A stretch of DNA of 64,000 nucleotides from Brotaphodocola faecis (GTDB taxonomy: Bacteria; Bacillota; Clostridia; Lachnospirales; Lachnospiraceae). The translations under genes and the position numbers were made by a program. Numbering within the stretch: position 1 is the stretch's first letter; every line of letters starts with the position of its first letter. This document shows positions 18,053 through 27,028 of this stretch, piece after piece. The stretch covers positions 60,203-124,202 of the forward strand of contig NZ_JBBMFJ010000005.1 in NCBI RefSeq assembly GCF_040096075.1, given 5' to 3'. The notes under the pieces were generated by a model. The model was given only the letters and a program-made list of their open reading frames with translations, did not search any database and had not been told where the DNA came from.

Positions 18053-18090
18053 AAAGCTCTGTTTCAAAAAACAGGGCTTTTTCTTATAAT
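18053..18090 (+). promoter_or_regulatory. Terminator hairpin overlapping a promoter
   Basis: AAAGCTCTGTTT and AAACAGGGCTTT form a hairpin followed by TTCTT, which ends the two-component transcript. The same bases contain a promoter for the sugar-binding protein: TTTCAA (18062-18067), 17 bases, then TATAAT (18085-18090). Confidence 0.6.
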
Positions 18091-18139
18091 AAAAGTACGA
18101 TGTGAGTTCGAAATCATATTTAAAAGGAGGAAGGTATTT

Positions 18140-19225
18140 ATGAAAAAGAAACTGATGGCAATCGCCATGACAGCAGCTATGGTAGGTTCTCTTACCGCTT
18201 GTGGAGGCGGAGCAAAAGAGACAACAGCAGCTCCGACAGAAGCAGCAAAGACTGAGGTTGCAGAGACCGAGGCAAAAGCAGAAGAGAGTAAAGAAGCCGA
18301 TGCCGGATCCGGAAAAGCCGATGGCGATCTGATCACAGTAGGTTACGCGCAGGTTGGTGCAGAGTCTGACTGGAGAACCGCAAACACCGAGTCCTTCAAG
18401 TCCACCTTTACCGAAGAAAACGGTTACAAGCTCATCTTTGATGATGCACAGCAGAAACAGGAGAACCAGATCAAGGCAATCCGTTCCTTCATTCAGCAGG
18501 AAGTTGACTACATTGTAGTAGCACCTGTAGTAGAGACCGGATGGGAGACCGTTCTGGAAGAGGCAAAAGAAGCCGGAATCCCGGTTATCCTCTCTGACCG
18601 TCAGATGCAGCTTTCCGACGATTCTCTGTATGAGGCATGGGTAGGCGGAAACTTTGTAAAAGAGGGCGAGACCTGTGGCGACTGGCTGGCTAAATATCTG
18701 GAAGACCAGGGCCGCGGCGACGAGGAAATCAACATGGTAACCATTCAGGGTACCATCGGTGCATCCGCACAGGTTGGCCGTACCGAAGGTATGGATAACA
18801 AGTTAAAAGAGCACTCCAATTGGAAGATGCTGGACAGACAGTCTGGTGAGTTCACCCAGGCAAAGGGCCAGGAAGTTATGGAGTCCTTCTTAAAGAGCTA
18901 CCCGGATATCGACGTTGTTATCTGTGAGAACGATAACGAGGCATTCGGCGCAATCGACGCAATCCACGCAGCAGGCAAGACCTGTGGCCCGGACGGCGAC
19001 ATCATCGTAGTAAGCTTTGACTCTGTAAAGGCAGCTTTCGAATCCATGATCAAAGGCGATCTGAACGCAACCTTCGAGTGCAACCCGCTTCATGGACCGC
19101 GTGTAGCAGAGATCATCCAGAAACTGGAAAAGGGCGAGCAGGTTGATAAGATCCAGTACGTAGACGAAGCATACTTTGATACCTCCATGGATCTTGAAAA
19201 TATTCTGAAAGACAGAGCATACTAA
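18140..19225 (+). CDS. Sugar ABC transporter substrate-binding lipoprotein, YtfQ-like
   Basis: This is the extracellular sugar receptor of a CUT2-class importer. Lipobox cysteine is C21 (SLTAC), followed by a Glu/Ala/Thr tether and a type 1 periplasmic-binding fold (VGYAQVGAESDWRTANTES; VAPVVETGWETVLEEAKEAGIPVIL; ICENDNEAFGAIDAIHAAGK). The sequence most resembles galactofuranose receptors of the YtfQ type; actual substrate is unproven. Length 361. AAAAGGAGGAAGG precedes the ATG. A terminator-like hairpin separates it from the ATPase gene. Confidence 0.88.
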   Translation: MKKKLMAIAMTAAMVGSLTACGGGAKETTAAPTEAAKTEVAETEAKAEESKEADAGSGKADGDLITVGYAQVGAESDWRTANTESFKSTFTEENGYKLIFDDAQQKQENQIKAIRSFIQQEVDYIVVAPVVETGWETVLEEAKEAGIPVILSDRQMQLSDDSLYEAWVGGNFVKEGETCGDWLAKYLEDQGRGDEEINMVTIQGTIGASAQVGRTEGMDNKLKEHSNWKMLDRQSGEFTQAKGQEVMESFLKSYPDIDVVICENDNEAFGAIDAIHAAGKTCGPDGDIIVVSFDSVKAAFESMIKGDLNATFECNPLHGPRVAEIIQKLEKGEQVDKIQYVDEAYFDTSMDLENILKDRAY

Positions 19226-19295
19226 TTCAGAATGACCATCCGTGACAGGAACGGAATGGATCATAAAACATGAGTTCCGTCATGCAGGATACAGA

Positions 19296-19340
19296 GTGCG
19301 GAGCCGGAGGCTAAGGCTTCCGGTTCCGCGCTTTTTGTTT
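19296..19340 (+). terminator. Terminator/attenuator after sugar-binding protein gene
   Basis: GTGCGGAGCCGGAGGC pairs with GCTTCCGGTTCCGCGC and is followed by TTTTTG. Transporter genes continue downstream, so partial read-through is likely. Confidence 0.8.
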
Positions 19341-19399
19341 TACAGGAAACATTTTGTATAAGGCAAGTTTGAGATTAGCTGATAGGAGGCAAAGCTTTT

Positions 19400-20917
19400 A
19401 TGGAGCAAGGTTCAGTTCTTGAAATGAGAGGAATTTACAAAACATTCCCTGGAGTAAAAGCTCTGCAGAATGTAGATTTTACACTGAAAAAGGGCGAGAT
19501 CCATGCCCTGATGGGAGAGAATGGCGCCGGAAAATCTACCCTGATCAAAGTCCTTACCGGAGTAGAGGAATTTGAAACCGGGCAGATCATGATCGACGGA
19601 ATCGATCACGCAATCATCAACCGCAGTCCGCAGGAGGCACAGCAGCGGGGAATCAGTACGGTATATCAGGAGGTTAACCTCTGTCCGAATCTTTCTGTCG
19701 CAGAGAACCTGTTCATTGGCAGAGAGCCAAGAAAGGGCGGCCTGATCGACTGGAAGACCATGAATAAGAGAGCAAGTGAGCTTTTAAAAAGCCTTGATAT
19801 AAACGCAGAAGCAACCCAGACGATCGATCATTATTCCATTGCGATCCAGCAGATGATCGCCATCGCGCGCGCAGTGGATATGTCCGCAAAGGTCCTGATC
19901 CTCGATGAGCCGACTTCCTCCCTGGACGACAATGAAGTAGAAAAGCTGTTCACCCTGATGCGCAAGCTGCGGGATGAAGGCGTCGGAATCATTTTCGTAA
20001 CCCATTTCCTGGAGCAGGTGTATGCAGTCTGCGACAAGATCACGGTTCTTCGAAACGGTCAGCTGGTTGGACAGTTTACGACCGCGGAGCTGCCGCGTTT
20101 CCAGCTGGTAGCGAAGATGATGGGTAAGGATTTCGATGACCTGGCTGCGATCAAGCACAGCGGAGATGGCGAGCGCAGCTTTGATGGGGAAGACATTGTG
20201 ATCAAGGCAGCAGGCCTTGGGAAACAGGGTTACATCAAGCCGTTTGATCTGGTCATCCGCAAAGGAGAAGTCATTGGCCTGACCGGTCTTCTTGGATCCG
20301 GACGTTCTGAGACGGTTCGTGTTATTTACGGAGCAGAAAAACCGGATACCGGAGAGCTGGAGGTGAAGGGCGAAAAGCTTCTTTCCAGACACCCGATCGA
20401 TTCCATGAACCGTGGTATGGCGTACCTTCCGGAGGATCGTAAAAATGAAGGAATCATTGCGGATCTTTCCGTAAGGGAAAATATGATCATTGCGCTGCAG
20501 GCAAAGCAGGGAATGTTCCATCTGTTGAGCAGAAAGCAGCAGGAAGAGTTTACCGACAAATACATCGATATGCTCCAGATCAAGACCGCCAGCCGCGAAA
20601 CTCCGATCAAATCCTTATCCGGTGGTAACCAGCAGAAGGTCATCATCGGCAGATGGCTTCTGACGAATCCGGATTTTCTGGTGCTGGATGAGCCGACCAG
20701 AGGTATCGATGTCGGAACCAAGACCGAGATTCAGAAACTGGTAGTAGAACTGGCAGAAAAAGGAATGGCAGTCGTCTTTATTTCTTCTGAAGTGGAGGAA
20801 ATGCTTCGTACCTGTGACCGCATGGTTGTTCTTCGCGATGGCGCGAAGGTCGGCGAACTGAGCGGCGCAGAGATGAACCAGGCTTCCATCATGACAACGA
20901 TCGCAGGGGGGCAGTAA
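19400..20917 (+). CDS. Sugar ABC transporter ATP-binding protein (tandem ATPase), YtfR-like
   Basis: This is the double-ATPase subunit of a CUT2 sugar importer. The first half has Walker A GENGAGKST and Walker B LILDEPTSSL; its signature is degenerate (DHYSIAIQQMIAIARA in place of LSxGQ). The second half has a degenerate Walker A (GLLGSGRSE) but a good signature (LSGGNQQKVIIGRWL) and Walker B (FLVLDEPTRGID). This asymmetric pattern is usual for MglA/RbsA proteins. Length 505. GATAGGAGGCAAAGC precedes the ATG. Followed two bases later by the first permease. Confidence 0.93.
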   Translation: MEQGSVLEMRGIYKTFPGVKALQNVDFTLKKGEIHALMGENGAGKSTLIKVLTGVEEFETGQIMIDGIDHAIINRSPQEAQQRGISTVYQEVNLCPNLSVAENLFIGREPRKGGLIDWKTMNKRASELLKSLDINAEATQTIDHYSIAIQQMIAIARAVDMSAKVLILDEPTSSLDDNEVEKLFTLMRKLRDEGVGIIFVTHFLEQVYAVCDKITVLRNGQLVGQFTTAELPRFQLVAKMMGKDFDDLAAIKHSGDGERSFDGEDIVIKAAGLGKQGYIKPFDLVIRKGEVIGLTGLLGSGRSETVRVIYGAEKPDTGELEVKGEKLLSRHPIDSMNRGMAYLPEDRKNEGIIADLSVRENMIIALQAKQGMFHLLSRKQQEEFTDKYIDMLQIKTASRETPIKSLSGGNQQKVIIGRWLLTNPDFLVLDEPTRGIDVGTKTEIQKLVVELAEKGMAVVFISSEVEEMLRTCDRMVVLRDGAKVGELSGAEMNQASIMTTIAGGQ

Positions 20918-20919
20918 GT

Positions 20920-21981
20920 ATGAAAGATTTTAATATCAAAAAATTGACATCGCAGAGATTATTTCTGCCGGTCTTCTGTCTGGTACTGGTTCTTCTTGTC
21001 AACATTATGACAACACCGGACTTCTTTTCCATTTCCATCCGGGATGGTGTTCTGTACGGATATATCATTGATATCATCAACCGTGCGTCGGAGCTGGTAA
21101 TCCTGGCCATCGGCATGACTCTGGTTGTATCGGCATCCGCAGGTACCGATATTTCCGTCGGCGCGATCATGGCTGTGAGCGCGGCGGTCTGCTGTAACAT
21201 TCTGACCGGCGGTGAGCGCGCGGCTACAGAGTACGCAAGTCCCCTGATCCTTGGTTTTCTTGCGGCACTGGTGATCGGTGTGCTGATCGGATCCTTTAAC
21301 GGATTTCTGGTGGCGAAATTAAAAATCCAGCCAATGGTAGCAACCCTGATCATGTTCACGGCCGGCCGCGGAATCGCGCAGCTGATCACCGATGGACAGA
21401 TTACATATGTACGTGTGGAGAGCTACAAGATTCTGGGAAGCTTCCTTCCGCATGTGCCGGTACCAACACCGTTTATTGTGGCGATGCTCATGGTGCTCCT
21501 GACGGCGCTGCTCTTAAAAAAGACGGCGCTGGGACTTTATATCCAGTCGGTCGGTATTAACTCCAAAGCATCCCGGCTTGTGGGAATCAAATCCACTATG
21601 ATCGTGTTCCTCGCGTATGCGTTTTGCGGAATCTGCTCTGGTATGGCAGGCCTGATCGCTTCCAGCCGTATCTATTCTGCGGATGCGAACAACATCGGAC
21701 TGAACATGGAACTGGATGCGATTCTGGCAGTCGCAATTGGCGGCAACTCTCTTGGAGGCGGTAAATTCTCGCTGGCGGGTTCTGTCATCGGAGCTTATAC
21801 GATTCAGGCCCTGACCACAACCCTTTACGCAATGCATGTATCTTCGGACCAGGTGCCGGTGTACAAGGCTATCGTGGTTGTTATCATCGTAGCCCTTCAG
21901 TCACCTGGCTTTGCGAAATGGCGTAAGTCCATCGCCCAGAAAAAAGCAGCGCAGATGAACGCGGGAAAGGAGGCTGCATAA
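20920..21981 (+). CDS. Sugar ABC transporter permease, YtfT-like
   Basis: This is one of two distinct BPD_transp_2 permeases of the importer. The 353-residue protein has about eight to nine membrane helices and the family motif AGTDISVGAIMAVSA at residues 66-80, plus AVAIGGNSLGGGKFSLAGSVIGA near 270-290. The ATG follows AGGGGGGCAGTAAGT. Its stop shares one base with the start of the second permease (TAATG), indicating coupled translation of a heterodimer. Confidence 0.9.
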   Translation: MKDFNIKKLTSQRLFLPVFCLVLVLLVNIMTTPDFFSISIRDGVLYGYIIDIINRASELVILAIGMTLVVSASAGTDISVGAIMAVSAAVCCNILTGGERAATEYASPLILGFLAALVIGVLIGSFNGFLVAKLKIQPMVATLIMFTAGRGIAQLITDGQITYVRVESYKILGSFLPHVPVPTPFIVAMLMVLLTALLLKKTALGLYIQSVGINSKASRLVGIKSTMIVFLAYAFCGICSGMAGLIASSRIYSADANNIGLNMELDAILAVAIGGNSLGGGKFSLAGSVIGAYTIQALTTTLYAMHVSSDQVPVYKAIVVVIIVALQSPGFAKWRKSIAQKKAAQMNAGKEAA

Positions 21982-22994
21982 TGAAACAGAAAAAACAGCT
22001 GAACCAGACCAGCTTCCTTTTGCTGATCACCATTGTATTATTCTTTGTTATGTATGCCATCGGCTGTGTCGTATTTAAGGAGCAGGGCTTCGCAAAGACA
22101 CAGAACTTTTTAAATCTGTTTATTTCCAACGCAGGCCTGATCGTAATCGGTGTCGGCATGACCATCGTTATGATCACCGGCGGCATTGATATCAGTGTTG
22201 GCTCCTTTGTGGCTATGGCCTGCATGATGCTGGCCTGGATGATGGAGCGGGCGCAGATCGGCGCGGTTCCCGCAGTTCTGATCGTGCTGGTAAGCGGAAT
22301 CGTATTCGGACTGGTGCAGGGCTTCCTTGTAGCCTACATGGACATTCAGCCATTCATTGTAACTCTGGCCGGTATGTTCTTTGCACGAGGCATGACCGCA
22401 ATCATCTCCAAGGATATGATCAGCATTACCAATGAGACCTTTATGGCATGGGCAAAAGCAAAGATCTATCTTCCGTTTGGCGGCTATGTAAACCGGAAAG
22501 GCGTCATGATCTATCCGTACATTTATCCAACGGTGGTGATCGCGCTGGTTATCCTGATCCTGGCGTTCATTATGCTGCGCTACACCAAATTCGGACGCAG
22601 CATCTACGCAGTCGGCGGTAATGAGCAGTCAGCCCTGATGATGGGCTTAAATGTCCGCCGCGTAAAACTGAAAGCCTATGTGCTGGATGGCTTTTTATGC
22701 GGAGTTGGCGGAATCCTGTTCTGCTTAAATACACTGGGCGGCTTCGTAGAGCAGGCGAAGGGCTTTGAGATGGATGCGATCGCGTCTTCCGTCATTGGCG
22801 GTACGCTGCTGACCGGTGGTGTCGGCAATGTGATCGGAACCCTGTTTGGTGTTTTGATCAAGGCAACCATCGAAGCATTCATCACCTTCCAGGGAACCTT
22901 ATCTTCCTGGTGGACCCGTATCACCATTGCGGCACTTCTTTGCTTCTTCATTGTGCTGCAGTCCATTCTTGCCATGGCAAAGAAGAAAAATTAA
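21981..22994 (+). CDS. Sugar ABC transporter permease, YjfF-like
   Basis: This is the second permease of the CUT2 importer, completing a YtfQRT-YjfF-type set. Of 337 residues, the motif GGIDISVGSFVAMAC is at about 69-83 and SSVIGGTLLTGGVGNVIGTLFGVL at about 270-293. Nine or so membrane helices are evident. AAAGGAGGCTGC precedes the start. It is the last gene of the operon; the CIRCE element 14 bases later doubles as its terminator. Confidence 0.9.
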   Translation: MKQKKQLNQTSFLLLITIVLFFVMYAIGCVVFKEQGFAKTQNFLNLFISNAGLIVIGVGMTIVMITGGIDISVGSFVAMACMMLAWMMERAQIGAVPAVLIVLVSGIVFGLVQGFLVAYMDIQPFIVTLAGMFFARGMTAIISKDMISITNETFMAWAKAKIYLPFGGYVNRKGVMIYPYIYPTVVIALVILILAFIMLRYTKFGRSIYAVGGNEQSALMMGLNVRRVKLKAYVLDGFLCGVGGILFCLNTLGGFVEQAKGFEMDAIASSVIGGTLLTGGVGNVIGTLFGVLIKATIEAFITFQGTLSSWWTRITIAALLCFFIVLQSILAMAKKKN

Positions 22995-23008
22995 AAAATT
23001 ATAAATTA

Positions 23009-23040
23009 TTAGCACTCAATCCAATTGAGTGCTAATTTTT
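23009..23040. promoter_or_regulatory. CIRCE operator (HrcA site), also a terminator
   Basis: TTAGCACTC-N9-GAGTGCTAA at 23009-23035 is a perfect match to the CIRCE consensus bound by the heat-shock repressor HrcA. It lies eight bases before the -35 box of htpG. The nine-base-pair stem is followed directly by TTTTTTATT, so the same DNA can terminate the upstream sugar-transporter transcript. Confidence 0.93.
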
Positions 23041-23042
23041 TA

Positions 23043-23071
23043 TTGACTTTTCGATTTCATGGTATTAAAAT
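23043..23071 (+). promoter_or_regulatory. Sigma-A-like promoter of htpG
   Basis: TTGACT (23043-23048), a 17-base spacer and TAAAAT (23066-23071) lie just downstream of the CIRCE operator. Confidence 0.8.
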
Positions 23072-23140
23072 ACCGTTATGGTATTTGAAAGCGGCGAATG
23101 TGCCGGCTTTCCATTCTGAATCGAAAAGGAGCAATGCATT

Positions 23141-25144
23141 ATGAGCAGAACAGGTAATTTATCCATAAACAGTGAAAATATATTCCCAATCATCAAAAAG
23201 TGGCTGTATTCTGACCACGACATCTTCTACCGTGAGCTGGTTTCCAACGGCAGCGATGCCATCACCAAGTTAAAGAAGCTGGAGCTGATGGGCGAGTACA
23301 CCAAGCCGGAAGACATGGAGTACAAGGTACAGGTTACCGTAAACCCGGACGACAAGACCATTGCCATCACCGATAACGGCCTGGGCATGACCGAGGCTGA
23401 GGTGGAGGAGTACATCAACCAGATTGCGTTCTCCGGCGCTCAGGATTTCCTGGAGAAATACAAAGACAAGGCGAATGAAGACCAGATCATCGGTCATTTC
23501 GGCTTAGGTTTCTACTCCGCATTCATGGTAGCAGACAAGGTAACCATCGACACCCTTTCCTACAAAGAGGGCAGCAAGCCGGTTCACTGGGAGTCTGAGG
23601 GCGGCCTGACCTTCGAGATGAAGGACGGCGAGAAGGCCGAGCAGGGTACCACCATCACCCTGTACTTAAACGAGGACAGCTATGAGTTCTCCAACGAGTA
23701 CCGCGCAAGAGAGGTTCTGGAGAAATACTGTTCTTTCATGCCGGTGCCGATCTACTTAAATAATGAGAAGGCAGAGCCGCAGTATGAGACCATCGAGAAG
23801 GACGAACTCACCGACAAGGACACCATCATCGAAACCATCGTAGAGCCGGCCAAGACCGAGGAGAAGGAAAACGAGAAGGGTGAGAAAGAGACCGTAGAGA
23901 CCGAACCGGCTAAGGAAAAATACAAAATCCTGAAACGCCCGGTGGCCTTAAACGATACCACTCCGCTGTGGAGCAAGCATCCGAACGAGTGCACCGACGA
24001 GGAGTACCGCGATTTCTACCGCAAGGTCTTCCACGACTACAAGGAGCCGCTGTTCTGGATCCACTTAAACATGGATTATCCGTTCAACTTAAAGGGTATC
24101 CTGTACTTCCCGAAGATCAACACCGAGTACGATTCCATTGAGGGAACCATCAAGCTGTACAACAATCAGGTCTTCATTGCCGATAACATCAAAGAGGTCA
24201 TTCCGGAATTCCTGATGCTGTTAAAGGGCGCCATCGACTGCCCGGATCTGCCGCTGAACGTTTCCAGAAGCGCCCTGCAGAACGATGGATTTGTGAAGAA
24301 GATTTCTGACTACATCACCAAGAAGGTAGCCGACAAGTTAAGCGGCATGTGCAAGACCGACCGCGAAAACTACGAGAAATACTGGGATGACATCGCTCCG
24401 TTCATCAAATTCGGCTGCATCAAGGACGAGAAATTCGCAGAGAAGATGAACGACTACATCCTCTTTAAGAACCTGGACGGCAAGTACCTGACCTTAAAGG
24501 ACTGCCTGGAGGAGAATAAGGAGAAGCACGAGAACACCGTCTTCTACGTTACCGATGAGAAAGAGCAGAGCCAGTATATCAACATGTTCAAGAAGGAGGG
24601 CCTGGATGCAGTCATTCTGCCGCACAGCATTGACAGCCCGTTCATTGGCCACCTGGAGCAGAAGAACGAGGGACTGAAGTTCCTGCGCATCGATGCAGAC
24701 TTAAACAGCACCTTCAAGGAAGAGGTCAGGGAGGACGATGAGGAATTCAAGAAGACCTCCGAGACTCTGACCGAGACCTTCAAGAAGGCCCTTGGCAACG
24801 ACAAGCTGGAAATCAAGGTTGAGAAGCTGAAAGACGAGAGCATTTCCTCCATGCTGACCGTTTCTGAGGAAACCCGCCGTATGCAGGATATGATGAAGAT
24901 GTACAACATGTACGGCATGGATCCGTCCATGTTCGGCGGCGCAGGCGAGACCCTGGTATTAAATGCCAACAACAAGCTGGTTCAGTATGTGCTGAATCAC
25001 GGCGAGGGCGAGAATACCAATAAGATCTGCGAGCAGCTCTATGATCTGGCTCTGTTGGCTCACGGCAGCTTAAGCCCGGAGCGCATGACCGGATTCGTGG
25101 CACGCACCAATGAGATTATGATGATGCTGGCTGAAGCCAAATAA
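23141..25144 (+). CDS. htpG: Hsp90-family chaperone HtpG
   Basis: HtpG is an ATP-dependent homodimeric cytoplasmic chaperone. The GHKL ATPase domain spans about residues 1-220 with NGSDAITKL, ITDNGLGMT and GHFGLGFYSAFMVADKV. A highly charged Glu/Lys linker occupies about 225-265, longer than in Escherichia coli HtpG, followed by the middle domain (TPLWSKHPNECTDEEYRDFY; catalytic-loop NVSRSALQND) and the C-terminal dimerization domain. Length 667 against about 624 in E. coli. AAAAGGAGCAATGCATT precedes the ATG. The CIRCE operator predicts repression by HrcA and heat induction. Confidence 0.96.
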   Translation: MSRTGNLSINSENIFPIIKKWLYSDHDIFYRELVSNGSDAITKLKKLELMGEYTKPEDMEYKVQVTVNPDDKTIAITDNGLGMTEAEVEEYINQIAFSGAQDFLEKYKDKANEDQIIGHFGLGFYSAFMVADKVTIDTLSYKEGSKPVHWESEGGLTFEMKDGEKAEQGTTITLYLNEDSYEFSNEYRAREVLEKYCSFMPVPIYLNNEKAEPQYETIEKDELTDKDTIIETIVEPAKTEEKENEKGEKETVETEPAKEKYKILKRPVALNDTTPLWSKHPNECTDEEYRDFYRKVFHDYKEPLFWIHLNMDYPFNLKGILYFPKINTEYDSIEGTIKLYNNQVFIADNIKEVIPEFLMLLKGAIDCPDLPLNVSRSALQNDGFVKKISDYITKKVADKLSGMCKTDRENYEKYWDDIAPFIKFGCIKDEKFAEKMNDYILFKNLDGKYLTLKDCLEENKEKHENTVFYVTDEKEQSQYINMFKKEGLDAVILPHSIDSPFIGHLEQKNEGLKFLRIDADLNSTFKEEVREDDEEFKKTSETLTETFKKALGNDKLEIKVEKLKDESISSMLTVSEETRRMQDMMKMYNMYGMDPSMFGGAGETLVLNANNKLVQYVLNHGEGENTNKICEQLYDLALLAHGSLSPERMTGFVARTNEIMMMLAEAK

Positions 25145-25162
25145 AAATTAGGGAACGGAACG

Positions 25163-25403
25163 AATAAAGGTCCGGAAATGAAAGAGACCGACTTCCTTTA
25201 TTTTCACATATCGTTGTTTGCTTGCTTTCACAACACGCGTTCGCCTGCATCGGATGAAAATCCGCTGCATTCGGACACGTGTGATCGAGATGCAAACAAC
25301 CAGATATGCGGAAAATACCGGAAGTCGGTCTCTTTCATTTCCTGCTGTATTGGCTCCGCCAGGAAAAGAATAGTGGCGGGGCGGGCGCTTTCGGACCTTA
25401 TTA
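25163..25403. repeat. Large palindromic element, copy 2 (169-nt hairpin at 25174-25342)
   Basis: The arms 25174-25196 and 25320-25342 pair perfectly over 23 bases, and pairing continues with small bulges to an apical CGGA/TCCG. It is homologous, in opposite orientation, to 10948-11222. The element is bounded by ATAAAGGTCCG (25165-25175) and CGGACCTTATTA (25392-25403), a near-perfect inverted pair. An open frame runs through it into the downstream SPFH gene, but that translation is of the hairpin and is not credible protein. Confidence 0.82.
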
Positions 25404-25492
25404 GCTATTCCTTTATTGTCAAAATATGGTATAGTAGGAACATAGAAAAACGTGTTCCGTTTCTGGGAACGGTAGTTGAAAGGAGATTACAT

Positions 25493-26938
25493 ATGGGACT
25501 GATCAGAGCAGCAGCAGGGGCACTTGGCGGCACCCTGGCAGACCAGTGGAAGGAATTTTTCTACTGTGACGCCATGGACAAAGACATACTGGTAAAGAGA
25601 GGTCAGAAGCGTACCTCTTCCCGTTCCGTCAATACAAAGGGCAATGACAACATCATTTCCAACGGCAGCGGCATTGCAGTGGCAGACGGCCAGTGTATGC
25701 TGATCGTGGAGCAGGGAAAAGTTGTGGAGGTTTGCGCGGAGCCGGGTGAATTTACCTATGACAGCTCCACGGAGCCGAGCATTTTTACCGGCAATCTGGG
25801 AGACAGCATCAAGGAGACATTTAAAATCGTCGGCAAGCGTTTTACCTACGGCGGTGATACGGCAAAGGACCAGCGGGTTTACTACATCAACACCAAGGAG
25901 CTGGGGGAGATTCTGTTTGGAACCGCAACACCGATCCCGTTCCGCGTGGTAGTGGATGAGTCCCTTGGCTACAAGCTTTCCGTGGATATCCGCTGCAACG
26001 GCCTGTTCACCTACAAGATCTGTGATCCGCTTCTTTTCTATACCAATGTATGCGGAAACGTCGTGGATACCTATGAGAGCGATGAGATCGCGGCCCGCTT
26101 AAAGGGCGAGATGATGAACGCCCTGCAGCCGGCGCTGGCAAAGCTTTCTGCCCAGAAGATCCAGTATTATGAGATTCCGGCCCACACCATGGAGATTTCC
26201 GATGCCTTAAATGAGGTCCTGTCCGGTTCCTGGCGGCAGAAACGTGGTATCGAGGTCTTCTCTGTCAACATCAATTCCTTAAGCATTCCGGATGACCAGA
26301 GAAAGAAGCTGACCGAGTGGGAAGAGAATGCCATGACCACCAATCCGAACACGGCGGCAGCACGCCTGGTGGGAGGCCAGATCGATGCCATGAAGGCAGC
26401 AGCATCCAACAGCGGCGGCGCCATGACCGGATTTATGGGAATGGGTATGGCCATGAATGCAGGCGGCGGCATGAACGCCCAGAACCTGTTTGCCATGGGA
26501 CAGCAGCAGGCGCAGGCTATGCAGTCTGCCGGTTCCGGCGTGGCTGGACAGCCTGTACAGGCTGCAGCAGGAAGCTGGATCTGCTCCTGTGGAGCAACCG
26601 CAACTGGCAAATTCTGTCCGGAATGCGGCGCAAAGAAGCCGGAGCCGAAGATGCAGCCGGCAGGCAGCTGGACTTGCGCGAAGTGCGGCACGGCAGCAAC
26701 CGGAAAATTCTGCCCGGAGTGCGGAGCACCGAGACCGGCAGAAGCAGACGGCTGGACCTGCTCCTGCGGAACTGTGAACAAGGGCAAATTCTGCAGCAAC
26801 TGCGGCGCAAAGAAACCGGCTGGCGCACTGCTTTATAAGTGCGACAAGTGCGGCTGGGAGCCGGAAAATCCGGCACATCCGCCGAAATTCTGCCCGGAAT
26901 GCGGAGATCCGTTTGATGAGGGCGATATTGTAAGATAA
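25493..26938 (+). CDS. SPFH-domain protein with C-terminal zinc ribbons (YdjI-like)
   Basis: This is probably a membrane-associated scaffold protein. An SPFH/band-7-like domain covers about residues 20-290 (ending INSLSIPDDQRKKLTEWEE), then a Gly/Met/Ala-rich linker to about 355. Four zinc-ribbon modules follow between about 362 and 475, with the pairs CSC/CPEC, CAKC/CPEC, CSC/CSNC and CDKC/CPEC. ATG 25493 follows GAAAGGAGATTACAT; the frame is open 105 codons further upstream only because it crosses the palindromic element. With the next two genes it matches the Bacillus YdjI, YdjG and YdjH set associated with membrane stress. Length from this start is 481. Confidence 0.82.
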   Translation: MGLIRAAAGALGGTLADQWKEFFYCDAMDKDILVKRGQKRTSSRSVNTKGNDNIISNGSGIAVADGQCMLIVEQGKVVEVCAEPGEFTYDSSTEPSIFTGNLGDSIKETFKIVGKRFTYGGDTAKDQRVYYINTKELGEILFGTATPIPFRVVVDESLGYKLSVDIRCNGLFTYKICDPLLFYTNVCGNVVDTYESDEIAARLKGEMMNALQPALAKLSAQKIQYYEIPAHTMEISDALNEVLSGSWRQKRGIEVFSVNINSLSIPDDQRKKLTEWEENAMTTNPNTAAARLVGGQIDAMKAAASNSGGAMTGFMGMGMAMNAGGGMNAQNLFAMGQQQAQAMQSAGSGVAGQPVQAAAGSWICSCGATATGKFCPECGAKKPEPKMQPAGSWTCAKCGTAATGKFCPECGAPRPAEADGWTCSCGTVNKGKFCSNCGAKKPAGALLYKCDKCGWEPENPAHPPKFCPECGDPFDEGDIVR

Positions 26939-27028
26939 CAGAGGTACATAAGACTGGGAAACCGCCGGGGCTGTGCAGCAAGGCACCGGTGGTTTGTTTT
27001 GCCAATGAGAAAAGATCGGAGAAACTAC

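Noticed and set aside
10948..25403. The two large palindromes as ends of a composite transposon
   Set aside because: They flank 14 kb of ordinary chromosomal genes (HAD, two-component system, sugar transporter, htpG) with no transposase or integrase, so a composite element is unlikely.
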